A stretch of 64,000 nt of DNA. Origin: Humisphaera borealis (GTDB taxonomy: Bacteria; Planctomycetota; Phycisphaerae; Tepidisphaerales; Tepidisphaeraceae). The translations under genes and the position numbers were made by a program. Shown here piece after piece: positions 8,986 to 17,563 of the stretch (the stretch's first letter is position 1; every line of letters begins with the position of its first letter). Below the pieces are notes generated by a model, which ran no database searches, was not told the DNA's origin, and saw nothing but the letters and a program-made list of their open reading frames with translations. The DNA lies in assembly GCF_015169395.1 (NCBI RefSeq), contig NZ_CP063458.1:3224001-3288000 (forward strand), written 5' to 3'.

Positions 8986-10314
8986 TCACCGCGCCTGCGC
9001 TGCAAGATACTCTCTCGCCAGCAGCCCGACATCGAAGCAACCCTCCGGCAGCGGCGGATCGCCGGACGGCAGGTATTCGATCGCCTGAAGCAACTCGCGG
9101 GCATCCTTGAAACGTCGTCCCGGGCCGGCCAGGCACTGCGACAGGATGCGGACCGTGTGGCTGTCGAGACCCTGGCCTTCGTCGCGCAGCCGTTCGGCAA
9201 AATCGTACGGCGGCCGCTCCAGCCGCTCGACCAGCAACTGATACCAGACCACGCCGATTGCGAATACGTCGTATTGCCCGAGGTTCGGTTCGGCGAACGG
9301 ACGCGACGCCTCCGGCGGACGATACATTGACGTGCCCGCCTGCCCCAAGTCCGGCCGGCTGGACGAGCCCGATCCTGACGCCTTCCCCGGTGCCGCCGCC
9401 GGCTCGGCAATTTCGCCAAGGCCGAAGTCGGTTACCTTCGCCTGCGCGTCAGGTGGTGGGGTTAAGAGAATGTTGCCCGGCTTCAAATCGCGGTGGTAGA
9501 TGCCCGCGCCGTGGGCGACGGCCATCGCGCGCACGATGTCGTAAATGACGTCGAACTTGTTTAGCGGCGAACGCTTCGTCTTGTCGTCGATAATCCAGTC
9601 TTCCAGCGACCGTCCAGCGACATACTCGAGTGTCATGAACGGATACTTCTGACCCGAAACAGTCACGTCGATCAATTCAACGATTCGCGGATCCTTACCC
9701 AGCGCCTCCTGGATACGGATAAGAGATTGGAACTCTCGCTTGATCCACTCTTGTGCGTCGGGCTGCGTAAAGAACTTGAATGCACGACGCATCCGCGTTT
9801 GACGATTCTGCCCGAGCCACACTTCGCCAAAGGTGCCCATGCCCAGAAACCGCACAAGCGTCCAATCCGGCTGCCCGTCGATCCTCTCGAATGGTCGCCG
9901 CTTCGTACCGAGCATGCGGGCGATTTGATCAAGGACGTCCTTTTGCCGAAGCACGTAGCTGTTGGCCGTCTCCTGGCTTGAGACGGTCCCGGACGCCCTG
10001 GTGAGGTTCAACAGCACTGACGCCAGCTCTTCCCGCTTGCGCGCGTCGTCTGGCGTCCTTCCAGGAACGGCTTGGCTGACGATGGACCAAACTTGGCGAT
10101 TGGAGAGTCGGCCCCACTCCTCAAGAACCATTCTCGCCTGCGGGGGCGGGAGCTCGCCCCGTAAGCCGGGCACCTTCAGAGCCTCCGGATCGGGCGTTCC
10201 GCCGCCCTTCCCGAAAGTACCGACCAGATAACGAAGCACCTTCGTGGCCACCACGCCACCGGCAGCACTTGCAGCGCCCATCGCGATCTGTAGCAGGATG
10301 GCATACGGGTTCAT
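8986..10314 (-). CDS. Membrane-anchored Hanks-type Ser/Thr protein kinase
   Basis: A 442-residue protein, ATG at 10314 with GGAG 6 nt upstream. One hydrophobic segment (residues about 5-33, AILLQIAMGAASAAGGVVAT) probably anchors or associates it with the membrane. Residues about 55-125 are a helical region (QARMVLEEWGRLSNRQVW) that I cannot assign. The kinase domain runs from about 148 to 420: glycine loop FLGMGTFGEVWLG, catalytic lysine in RAFKFF, catalytic loop HRDLKPGNILL near 267, DFG near 294, and an activation segment with a Gly/Ser-rich insert ending GTSMYRPPE. All catalytic residues are present, so it should be active. It has no C-terminal PASTA or beta-propeller sensor. Its stop lies 36 bp from the stop of the FtsK-like gene, convergently, which suggests but does not prove that it regulates that module. 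Confidence 0.92.
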   Translation of the reverse strand: MNPYAILLQIAMGAASAAGGVVATKVLRYLVGTFGKGGGTPDPEALKVPGLRGELPPPQARMVLEEWGRLSNRQVWSIVSQAVPGRTPDDARKREELASVLLNLTRASGTVSSQETANSYVLRQKDVLDQIARMLGTKRRPFERIDGQPDWTLVRFLGMGTFGEVWLGQNRQTRMRRAFKFFTQPDAQEWIKREFQSLIRIQEALGKDPRIVELIDVTVSGQKYPFMTLEYVAGRSLEDWIIDDKTKRSPLNKFDVIYDIVRAMAVAHGAGIYHRDLKPGNILLTPPPDAQAKVTDFGLGEIAEPAAAPGKASGSGSSSRPDLGQAGTSMYRPPEASRPFAEPNLGQYDVFAIGVVWYQLLVERLERPPYDFAERLRDEGQGLDSHTVRILSQCLAGPGRRFKDARELLQAIEYLPSGDPPLPEGCFDVGLLAREYLAAQAR

Positions 10315-10770
10315 GTGATGCTCCCCGATTTAGCAATGACGGTACCGCACTCTGAGTCACACCACCCCGGTTTGACATCGGTGCGCACCAGCGATTCACC
10401 GGGCATATCGTACAGAACAATCGCGATGACCGGTAATCCACGAAAACCCATTGGCGTTCGGCGATCAGAAGCTTCCCCCGCGCACTGCGCAAGTAGGAGC
10501 ATTGTTCCTTAACTGAGTCACCCGTGCTCGAATCAGATCGAGGGTGAAATCAGAGCGGGGCAGGGCGGACTCCTTTCTTCACACCATCAGAGGGTTCGTG
10601 CCTTAGCGGTACGACGATGACAATGGGCAAACCGTTTCCGGACGACGACTGTTCATCCCGACCTCACCTATCGAACGATGAAGCTCAACGCTCGTGCGTT
10701 TGAGTTGTCTACTCTTGCAGGCGCATCACCGTTTCCAGGAAACGAGCAACCGGCTTCAGGAAGTTTGGAC
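10315..10770 (+). other. Divergent intergenic region, kinase and XylR-like regulator
   Basis: 456 bp between two divergent start codons. I see no credible gene in it: reading frames here are short and lack a ribosome site. It should hold the promoters of both flanking genes. No clear -10/-35 pair, operator palindrome or terminator stands out. Confidence 0.5.
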
Positions 10771-11958
10771 ATGACACGAAAACCGCGTCGCGTCGCGCTG
10801 ATGCTCGACTTGCAGTGGCCTTACAAGCGGCACTCGCAGGTGTTCGCTGGCATCCAGCGGTACGCTGAGGCGCAGGGTTGGATCTCTGTCATCGACGAGT
10901 TCGTGCACAACACGCTTCCGGGTCGCTCCGGCCGTGCGGTGCCTTACGACGGCATTGTGGCGCGGGGGAATCATCGGCTTGCCACCCGCGCGGCACGGCT
11001 GGGCGTACCGGTGGTGAACGTCTGGTCGAGTTCGCCGGCGCGGCACCTGATACCGGGAGTCTTCCCGGATTCGACTGCGACCGGCCGTCTGATCGCCGAG
11101 CACCTGCTGTCGCGCGGGTTTCGAGCGTTCGCCACCCTGACGTCGCCCCAGAACGTTGTCCATGACCTTGAAGTGAAAGAGTTCGACCGGCTGGTCCGCG
11201 AGGCGGGGTTCAGTTGCGACAAGTCCTTCGTTCCGCAGGACCCGTATAAGGATATCGCCAGCTGGCGGAAGACCGAGCGGCTGCTTCAGCAGGCGGCAAA
11301 GCGATGGAAACCGCCGGTCGCGGTATACGTCGGCGAGGAGTTCTGCGCTCGGATGCTCATTGAAGAGGCGCATCGGCTCGGGTGGCGCATTCCGCAGGAC
11401 CTGGCGATCATCGCCGGCAAGAACGAAGAGACGCTTTGCGAGCAGCCGCGGCCATCGCTGACGAGCGTTGAGATCGGCTACGACCGGATTGGATTCGCGG
11501 CCGCCGAGCTATTGGACCGGTTGATGGACGGGGAACGGCCGCCGACCACGCCAATCCGAGTCCCGCCGCACGGACTGGTGGTTCGGGAGTCGACGGACTT
11601 CTACGCGGTCGACGACGGCGTTGTCGCATCGGCACTGGAGTACATTTCCGCGAATAGTCACCGGCCGATCGGCATTGCCGATGTCGCCCGGGCGGTGGGC
11701 GTCGAACGGCGGACGCTGCAGAACTACTTTCGCAAGTCGATCGACCGCCCGATCGCGACGGAGATCCGCCGGGTCCGGATCGAGCGCGCCAAGCGGGAGC
11801 TGGCGCAGGGGGATCGCCCGCTGTCCGAGATCGCCCGCGATGCCGGCTTCGGGACGATGCAGCGGCTGTACGAGGTCTTTCGACGCGAACTGGGCATGAG
11901 CCCGAGCGACTACCGCAAGCAGCGAACCCTCGATCCGGCCGCCGGGCGGAAACCGTAG
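10771..11958 (+). CDS. XylR-type regulator: periplasmic-binding-like domain plus AraC helix-turn-helix
   Basis: A 395-residue cytoplasmic transcription factor. ATG 10771 is chosen because AGGAAG lies 8 nt upstream and the protein then opens MTRKPRRVALMLDLQWPYKR, the usual start of this family; 31 extra in-frame codons upstream look non-coding. Residues about 8-275 are a LacI/periplasmic-binding-like sugar-sensing domain (YKRHSQVFAGIQRYAEAQGW). Residues about 285-385 are the AraC DNA-binding domain with its two helix-turn-helix motifs (IADVARAVGVERRTLQNYF and LSEIARDAGFGTMQRLYEVF, MSPSDYRK). The length matches E. coli XylR. Planctomycetes carry many paralogues that control sugar or polysaccharide genes, so xylose is not assured as ligand. 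The secreted PHP-domain gene lies downstream, after a 652-bp gap with an AT-rich palindrome that could be a target. Confidence 0.9.
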   Translation: MTRKPRRVALMLDLQWPYKRHSQVFAGIQRYAEAQGWISVIDEFVHNTLPGRSGRAVPYDGIVARGNHRLATRAARLGVPVVNVWSSSPARHLIPGVFPDSTATGRLIAEHLLSRGFRAFATLTSPQNVVHDLEVKEFDRLVREAGFSCDKSFVPQDPYKDIASWRKTERLLQQAAKRWKPPVAVYVGEEFCARMLIEEAHRLGWRIPQDLAIIAGKNEETLCEQPRPSLTSVEIGYDRIGFAAAELLDRLMDGERPPTTPIRVPPHGLVVRESTDFYAVDDGVVASALEYISANSHRPIGIADVARAVGVERRTLQNYFRKSIDRPIATEIRRVRIERAKRELAQGDRPLSEIARDAGFGTMQRLYEVFRRELGMSPSDYRKQRTLDPAAGRKP

Positions 11959-12081
11959 CCTTCCTGAACGGGGAGCCTGGATGCCCCCAAGAACCGCCGG
12001 CACCGATCGCACTCGCACCCGTTCTCGATGGACGGCGCGAACACGAAAACATCGCTTGCAAATTTCCTGTTGGCACCTAAC

Positions 12082-12094
12082 ATATACCGTATAT
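12082..12094. promoter_or_regulatory. AT-rich palindrome in XylR-like / PHP gene gap
   Basis: ATATAC-C-GTATAT is a perfect 6-bp inverted repeat around one base in a notably AT-rich patch of otherwise GC-rich DNA, 124 bp after the regulator gene. It could be an operator or part of a promoter for the region to its right. No experimental or comparative support is available. Confidence 0.3.
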
Positions 12095-12188
12095 ATTCGC
12101 TCCCCCCTCGGCGTGGTTCTGAGACGACTCGGAACCATGCTGAGTCTCTTTGCGCCATTGGCTGGGAATAGCGGTCCGAGGTCGCGCC

Positions 12189-12533
12189 GGGTTCGTTCGG
12201 CGGCTTGGGTTCGTTCGGCAATATCAACTCGGGTTCGTTTGGCAGTATCGGCTCGGGTTCGTTCGGCAGAAGCAAGTTGGCGGCGGCGGCGAATCGAGCG
12301 GCTATCGACGTGTGACGCACCTTGCACGGCTTGAAAAGCCGGATCATGGACGGTGGCGGCCTCGGGTTCGTTCGGCGATCTCGGGTTCGTTTGGCGGCTG
12401 GTTGAGCGGCTCGCGTCGCAAGTCCACGCGTGTCCTTGCCAGGGAACACCTGATGAGGGTCGGAGCGTCGGGTTCGTTCGGCGAAATCAGGTTCGTTCGG
12501 CCGCCACGCCGGCTGATCTCGGGTTCGTTTGGC
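12189..12533 (+). repeat. Cluster of nine GGGTTCGTTYGGC short repeats
   Basis: Nine copies of a 13-bp core, GGGTTCGTTCGGC or GGGTTCGTTTGGC, mostly preceded by TC, start at 12189, 12207, 12231, 12255, 12364, 12383, 12470, 12489 and 12521 (the copy at 12489 begins AGG). All point the same way. Spacings of 18-24 bp within groups are uneven and not always multiples of three. The remaining DNA between the regulator gene (ends 11958) and the PHP gene (starts 12611) has no credible gene. Reading frames through the array translate to GFVRR/GFVWR-like strings on one strand and NEPE/ERTQ-like strings on the other, which marks it as repetitive DNA, not a protein gene. The motif does not recur elsewhere in the window. 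Confidence 0.85.
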
Positions 12534-12610
12534 GGGCGCCGATGTGCGATGTTGGGGTGGGTTCGCCGCGCGTTCGATGGCCTGATAGCCTTTGCCGTCG
12601 GAGGAAAGAT

Positions 12611-14770
12611 ATGACGGTCCGCATGACCTTCTGTGGTGTCGCAGCCCTGCTGCTTGCCGGAAGTGTGTCAGCTGTGCCGCCGGCCCAGACGCTGGTGGGT
12701 GGCATGCATCACCTGCGGTGGGGAACGGTGCGCGAATGGGATGAGTTTCCGCTGAAGCCGGAGTCGACGGGGCTCGAGCTGACGTTCGATTCGACGCCGA
12801 ACCAGGCCGAGCGGACGCTGCGGCTCCGACACCGGGACCTGCGACAGGCCTGGGAGGTGTGGCTGAATGACAAGAAGCTGTTCACCCTGCCGCGCGATGA
12901 GCCCGAGTCGGTCACCTGCTGGGCGATCCCGCCGGGCTCGCTGCGCGAGAAAGCCAACACGCTGCGGATTGCATGTGCGGCCAAACCGCCCGACGCCGCC
13001 GCGACGGCTGCGGGCGCGCCGGTCTCCGATGACGTCATGATCGGCGATGTCGAAGTGATCGATCTGCCGCGCGCCGCCGTGTTAAGCGAAGCAGTCGTGT
13101 CGGTCTCGGTGCTCGCCGATGAAACGGGGCTGGCCTGCCCCAGCCGGATTACGGTGACAGACGAGCGCGGGGCGCTGGTCGACCTGGGCAACAAGAGCGA
13201 CAGTCACCATGCCGTCCGCACCGGCGTCGTCTATGCCGGTACGGGCAAGGCCGATCTGCTGCTCGCCGCGGGGCGTTATACGATTTATGCCGGGCGCGGC
13301 TTCGAATACAGCCTGCCATCGGCAACCCTGGACGTCCGCCCCGGCGACAAAGTCCAGCAGACGTTCCGGCTTCGGCGGGTGGTGCCGACCGAAGGCTGGG
13401 TCGCGTCCGATCCGCACGTGCACACCTTTACCTTCTCCCGTCATGGCGACGCGACGATTGAAGAACGCCTGCTCACCCTGGCCGGCGAAGGAATCGAGCT
13501 GCCGATCGCGACCGACCATAACCTGAATATCGACTACACCGACGCCGCCAGGGGTACGCAGACCGCGCCATACCTGACGCCGGTGACCGGCAACGAGGTG
13601 ACCACGCGCATCGGCCATTTCAACGCCTTTCCGATGGCGAAGGACGGTCCGCTGCCCGACTGGCGCGCCTCCACCTGGGGCAGGATTGCCGAGAGCGTTG
13701 CCAAAGCGCGCGTAGGCGAGCAGGCGGTCATCATTTTGAATCATGGCCGCGACATTCACGCCGGGTTTCGGCCGTTCGATCCGGTTCGGCATATCAGCCC
13801 CACCGGCGAGAACCTCGACGGCTGGGACCTGCCGGCCAACGCGATGGAGGTGATCAACTCCGGGGCCACGCTCAGTGAGCCGATGCAGCTTTACCGCGAC
13901 TGGTTCGGCCTGCTGAACCGCGGAAAGCAGATCACGCCGATCGGTTCCAGCGATTGCCACGATGTGAACCGGTTCATCGTCGGCCAGGCGCGGACCTATG
14001 TGAAGATGAGGGACGCCGACGCGGGCCGACTCTCGTCGGCCGACGCCGTTCACGCCTTCAATGAAGGGCGCGTCCTCGTGAGCTACGGGCTGATCGCCGA
14101 CCTGACGGTGGACGGCAAGTTCGGGCCGGGAGACCTCGTGCCGGCCGGCGCGGTGGACGATCTGAAGCTGTCGGTTCGCGTGCTCGGTCCGGAATGGACG
14201 CGCGCGGCACGGGTCACGCTGTTCGTCAATGGCGTGGCAGTTCGGACGGACCCGATCACTCAGCCGGCCGACAAACCCGAGCCAGCGGGGCTGAAGTACG
14301 CCGCGACCTGGACGCTGCCCCGGCCGAAGCACGACGTCTGGCTGACGGTGATCGCCGAGGGGCCCGGCGTCACCGGTGCGTACTGGCCGGCGGCGAAGCC
14401 CTACCAGGCGACGACGTCGGCGTGGACGCCTTACGTGATGGGTTCGTGCGGCGCGATCCGTATCGACGCCGACGAGTCGGGCACGTTCGACAGCGCGATG
14501 GCGCACGCGACGAAGATCGCGACCGCTGCCGGCGACGACACTGCCGCGGCGATCAAGGCGCTCAAGGCGATGGAAGCAACCGACGGCATCAGCACGCAGG
14601 CGGTCGCCGCCCAACTGGCGGGTCTTTGGCGGGCGCAGAACCCGGATACGTTCGTCGCCAGGATTGAATCGCAGCGAGCCGAGGCGAGTCCCGCGGCGAC
14701 GCGGGGATTTGACGAGTTTATTGCAGCATGGAACCAGAGCGCCCGGGCCAGAGCAGCCGCGAGGCAGTAA
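12611..14770 (+). CDS. Secreted PHP-domain metallohydrolase (CehA/McbA-like)
   Basis: A 719-residue exported protein starting at ATG 12611, with GGAGG 6 nt upstream and a signal peptide (MTVRMTFCGVAALLLAGSVSAVPP). Residues about 30-150 form an N-terminal beta-rich domain (LTFDSTPNQAERTLRLRHRD). The PHP domain begins near residue 263 with DPHVHTFTFSRHGD (His269, His271), then PIATDHNL, an ILNHGRD segment and GSSDCHD near 446, which together supply the usual metal ligands. Members with this layout, often called CehA/McbA family metallohydrolases, act on phosphoester or related bonds. The substrate here is unknown. The C-terminal part (about 500-640) looks like another beta domain. It follows the short-repeat cluster and is probably transcribed on its own. 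Confidence 0.85.
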   Translation: MTVRMTFCGVAALLLAGSVSAVPPAQTLVGGMHHLRWGTVREWDEFPLKPESTGLELTFDSTPNQAERTLRLRHRDLRQAWEVWLNDKKLFTLPRDEPESVTCWAIPPGSLREKANTLRIACAAKPPDAAATAAGAPVSDDVMIGDVEVIDLPRAAVLSEAVVSVSVLADETGLACPSRITVTDERGALVDLGNKSDSHHAVRTGVVYAGTGKADLLLAAGRYTIYAGRGFEYSLPSATLDVRPGDKVQQTFRLRRVVPTEGWVASDPHVHTFTFSRHGDATIEERLLTLAGEGIELPIATDHNLNIDYTDAARGTQTAPYLTPVTGNEVTTRIGHFNAFPMAKDGPLPDWRASTWGRIAESVAKARVGEQAVIILNHGRDIHAGFRPFDPVRHISPTGENLDGWDLPANAMEVINSGATLSEPMQLYRDWFGLLNRGKQITPIGSSDCHDVNRFIVGQARTYVKMRDADAGRLSSADAVHAFNEGRVLVSYGLIADLTVDGKFGPGDLVPAGAVDDLKLSVRVLGPEWTRAARVTLFVNGVAVRTDPITQPADKPEPAGLKYAATWTLPRPKHDVWLTVIAEGPGVTGAYWPAAKPYQATTSAWTPYVMGSCGAIRIDADESGTFDSAMAHATKIATAAGDDTAAAIKALKAMEATDGISTQAVAAQLAGLWRAQNPDTFVARIESQRAEASPAATRGFDEFIAAWNQSARARAAARQ

Positions 14771-14802
14771 GGACCGCAGGGCGTAGGCGGTGAGCGTCGG
14801 AC

Positions 14803-16155
14803 CTACACCGCTGCCTGTTCGCTGGTGCCCCGGGTTTGCAGCAGGGTTGTCTCGGTCGCGCCGCCGCGAGGCTTGACGACGTGCAGGCGGAACTTGCCGG
14901 TGATCAGGCGGGCTTCGCGGTTGTTCATGATGTAGTCATAGACCCAGCCGGCCATCACGAACAGCTTGGTCCTGAAGCTGATCAGGAACATAACGTGAAC
15001 GACGGACCACATGAGCCAGGCGACCAGGCCCGTGATGTGCCAGCCTTTGATGTCGGCGACGGCGCGTCGTTTGCCGATGGTCGCCATCGTGCCCTTGTCG
15101 TGATAGCTGAACCCGGGACGGGCCTTTACGTCGGCGCTTTGGCCGGAAAGCTCGGCTCGAAGGACCTTCGCGGCGAACTTGCCCATCTGCATCGCCGCGG
15201 GTGCCAATCCGGGCACGGGCTGGTTGGTTTTGGCGTCGGTGATGGCGCCGGCGTCGCCGAGGACGAAGACCTCCGGGTGACCGGGGATCGAAAGGTCCGG
15301 GCCGACGACGATGCGGCCGCTGCGGTCGGTCGGCACGCCAAGCGTTCTGAGCATGGCCGGCGCCTGCACGCCGGCGGCCCAGATGATGTTGTCGGCGGGG
15401 AGCTGTTCGTCGCCGACCCAGACGCCTGTCTCGTCGACCCCGGTGACGCGGCAGTTGAGGCGGACCTCGACGCCCATGTCCTGAAGGTCTTTGAGAGCGC
15501 GGGCGCTGAGCTTGGGATCCATCGACGGCAAGAGCCGATCGCCGCCCTGGAGGAGCATGATGCGGGACGTAGTGGTGTCGATGTTGCGGAAGTCTCTCTG
15601 GATATCGACGGCGGCGATCTCACGGAGCGCGCCGGCCATCTCGACGCCGGTCGGGCCCCCGCCGACGACGACGAAGGTCAGCTTCGCCCGGCGGCTGGCT
15701 TCGTCCTGTTCGAGCTCGGCGGCCTCGAATGCCAGGAGGACCTTTCGGCGGATTTCGGTGGCGTCGTCGATGCTCTTGAGACCCGGTGCCATCGGCTGCC
15801 ACTTTTCGTTGCCGAAGTAGCTGTGGGTGACGCCGACGCAGATCGCGAGGTAATCGTACGACACGCTCGCCTCGCCGCCGGAAACGGTCTTGTTGGCAAG
15901 GTCAATCCGCTCGACTTCGCCGAGCACGACGCGGACGTTCTTCTGATCGCGGAAGACCCGGCGGATGGGATAGGCAATGTCGGCGGGCGACAGGCCGGCG
16001 GTCGCGACCTGGTACAGCAGCGGCTGGAAGCAGTGATAGTTGTGCTTGTCGACGAGGATGATGTCGAGCGGCAGACCGCGAAGGCCCTTGACCAGGTTGA
16101 GGCCGGCAAAGCCGGCACCGATCACAATCAGGCGTTTACGAGGAGAGTCTGCCAT
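14803..16155 (-). CDS. ndh: Type II NADH dehydrogenase (NDH-2)
   Basis: A 450-residue FAD-dependent NADH:quinone oxidoreductase that passes electrons from NADH to the quinone pool without pumping protons. The FAD-binding Rossmann motif is at residues about 9-24 (LIVIGAGFAGLNLVKGL), followed by HNYHCFQPLLYQVATAGL, which is highly typical of NDH-2. The NAD-binding motif FVVVGGGPTGVEMAGAL lies near 162-178, and EVFVLGDAGAI is the second FAD contact. The C-terminus has an amphipathic or hydrophobic stretch (WLMWSVVHVMFLISFR) that would attach it to the membrane. Length fits the family. It is a single gene, convergent with the PHP gene; its upstream side carries a heptad repeat. Confidence 0.93.
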   Translation of the reverse strand: MADSPRKRLIVIGAGFAGLNLVKGLRGLPLDIILVDKHNYHCFQPLLYQVATAGLSPADIAYPIRRVFRDQKNVRVVLGEVERIDLANKTVSGGEASVSYDYLAICVGVTHSYFGNEKWQPMAPGLKSIDDATEIRRKVLLAFEAAELEQDEASRRAKLTFVVVGGGPTGVEMAGALREIAAVDIQRDFRNIDTTTSRIMLLQGGDRLLPSMDPKLSARALKDLQDMGVEVRLNCRVTGVDETGVWVGDEQLPADNIIWAAGVQAPAMLRTLGVPTDRSGRIVVGPDLSIPGHPEVFVLGDAGAITDAKTNQPVPGLAPAAMQMGKFAAKVLRAELSGQSADVKARPGFSYHDKGTMATIGKRRAVADIKGWHITGLVAWLMWSVVHVMFLISFRTKLFVMAGWVYDYIMNNREARLITGKFRLHVVKPRGGATETTLLQTRGTSEQAAV

Positions 16156-16175
16156 GCGGCAGATGGTAGTGGCGG

Positions 16176-16200
16176 AGTAGTCAGTAGTCAGTAGTCAGTA
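16176..16200. repeat. Tandem heptamer AGTAGTC x3.5
   Basis: Three perfect copies of AGTAGTC plus a partial fourth lie between the start of ndh (16155) and the stop of the SirB1-like gene (16221). A short complementary stretch (CTACTC near 16215-16220) follows. The unit length of seven matches the repeat inside dus and the one near 51.8 kb. Confidence 0.75.
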
Positions 16201-16220
16201 GGGAGCTTTACTGCCTACTC

Positions 16221-17057
16221 TCAAGCCGTAAGCACATTGCGAAGCTGAAGGAGGTCTTCGCGTTGCGGATCGTCGGGATTGTTTTCCAGATAGGCATCGA
16301 GCCACTGGCTCGCCGGGCCGGGCATGCCGCAGCGGGCGAGCACGAGGCCGAGATCGCGCTGGAGCTGGTTCTGATCCGGCCAGAGGAGCATTTCCATCTC
16401 CAAGATGGCGGCGACGTCGGTGTATTGGCTGCGGGCGCCGAAGACATTGAGGAGATTCTGCAGCATGCGCGTCAGCCAGTGGCGATTGCTGACGGGGCGA
16501 AGCAGTTCGTCGTCCCACTCGGTGTCGGGGCCGTGGATGTCCATGACCTTCTGGTGGGCTTCTTCCCGCGAGAGCAGGCGGCCCCCTTCAAAGCAGTCGA
16601 TGAGCATGGGCTCGCCGTCGGTGTGCACACTGACGACAAAATGCCCCGGCAACCCGACCCCATTGACGCGAAGGCCGAGGCGTTCGGCGATCAGCTTGTA
16701 AACGAGGCAGAGACTAATCGGCAAACCCCGCTTGGTTTCCAGCACGGCCGGCAAATAGCTGTTGACCGCGTTGTAGTAGTCGTCGCGATTGCCGACGAAG
16801 GCGAGCTCTTCGAAGAGGTATTCATGCAGGTGGGCGACCAGAACGTGCCGACGGCTGGAGCGGACCCGCGACCGAATCTTGTTCGCGTGCTCCTGGATGG
16901 CTTGGTCGACCGAGGCAAGATCGACATCGCGGAGCTGATGACTGGCGATCGCGACCGCACCATTGAGAAGCGCGTCGGAGGAACCGAGTGACGCCACCTG
17001 CGATTCGAGCAGCCTGTACGCCTGTGGGTTGCAGCAGATCGGCAATGCCTGGTTCAT
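16221..17057 (-). CDS. SirB1-family transglutaminase-like protein
   Basis: A 278-residue cytoplasmic protein. The ATG at 17057 is chosen because GGAG lies 6 nt upstream; a GTG four codons earlier is possible. Residues about 85-190 are a transglutaminase-like core characteristic of SirB1 proteins (NAVNSYLPAVLETKRGLPIS, then GVGLPGHFVVSV and LIDCFEGG). The C-terminal 80 residues form TPR-like helices (QLQRDLGLVLARCGMPGPAS). The family is widespread and poorly characterised; the canonical cysteine of active transglutaminases is not evident, so a structural or regulatory role is possible. It lies upstream of ndh on the same strand, separated by the heptamer repeat. Confidence 0.85.
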   Translation of the reverse strand: MNQALPICCNPQAYRLLESQVASLGSSDALLNGAVAIASHQLRDVDLASVDQAIQEHANKIRSRVRSSRRHVLVAHLHEYLFEELAFVGNRDDYYNAVNSYLPAVLETKRGLPISLCLVYKLIAERLGLRVNGVGLPGHFVVSVHTDGEPMLIDCFEGGRLLSREEAHQKVMDIHGPDTEWDDELLRPVSNRHWLTRMLQNLLNVFGARSQYTDVAAILEMEMLLWPDQNQLQRDLGLVLARCGMPGPASQWLDAYLENNPDDPQREDLLQLRNVLTA

Positions 17058-17254
17058 GGACGTCTCCACTGCTGGGCTAACGCGGCGGTCTACACGACGG
17101 ATATTATCGGTCAGCAGGCCGCATTACGTGAAGATTCTAGGACCTGAAGGGATCTCCTGTGAACGGTCCATCGCGGAAATACGGCGTGAAATGCGACTCA
17201 TCGGTGAAAGGCGACTCATCGTCCGGCCCGTCAGCGATTTGCTATGGGCCCGGT

Positions 17255-17563
17255 TCACACCGCCGGCACTGGCGAAACGTCGCTGGCGCTTTGGCGGTGC
17301 AGCGTCTGGCGCCAGAACCGGTGGATACACCGGGACAACTGCGACAGCTCCGATCGGCGGAGCCGACCGATCGCGACCGACCCGTCCAGTTCCAGCCAGG
17401 CGAGCGCTCGACCCGGAATAAGGTCACAGAAACTGTAGCGCGTCGCCAACTCCGCGAGCGCGACACCGATCGAAGAGTGAGGGCGGATGAATTGACGTTC
17501 CGACAAAGCCGCCAACAGTTCATCGGCGTCGTACGCGGGGACTCGGGCTTTCAATACCTTCAT
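17255..17563 (-). CDS. Small hypothetical protein, 102 residues
   Basis: I do not recognise a family. The start at ATG 17563 is well supported by AAGGAG 6 nt upstream. The protein begins MKVLKARVPAYDADELLAAL and continues with a helical, leucine-rich body (GVALAELATRYSFCDLIPGR) and a basic C-terminus (RFWRQTLHRQSAS). There is no signal peptide or membrane helix. It is divergent from nuoA, 120 bp away. The good ribosome site and codon use argue that it is real, but its size leaves doubt. Confidence 0.5.
   Translation of the reverse strand: MKVLKARVPAYDADELLAALSERQFIRPHSSIGVALAELATRYSFCDLIPGRALAWLELDGSVAIGRLRRSELSQLSRCIHRFWRQTLHRQSASDVSPVPAV

Noticed and set aside
12189-12533. CRISPR array
   Set aside because: The repeat is only 13 bp, spacings range from 18 to 109 bp, there are no conserved-length spacers and no cas genes.
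12150-12614. Possible small protein of GFVRR/SGSFG strings, and NEPE strings on the other strand
   Set aside because: Both are translations of the short repeat cluster. No start signal, and the frame is not kept by the repeat spacing.
13082-14614. A 510-residue minus-strand open frame
   Set aside because: It is the shadow of the PHP-domain gene, whose motifs and signal peptide are clear.
14836-16194. A 452-residue plus-strand open frame
   Set aside because: It is antisense to ndh, which has both Rossmann motifs and normal length.
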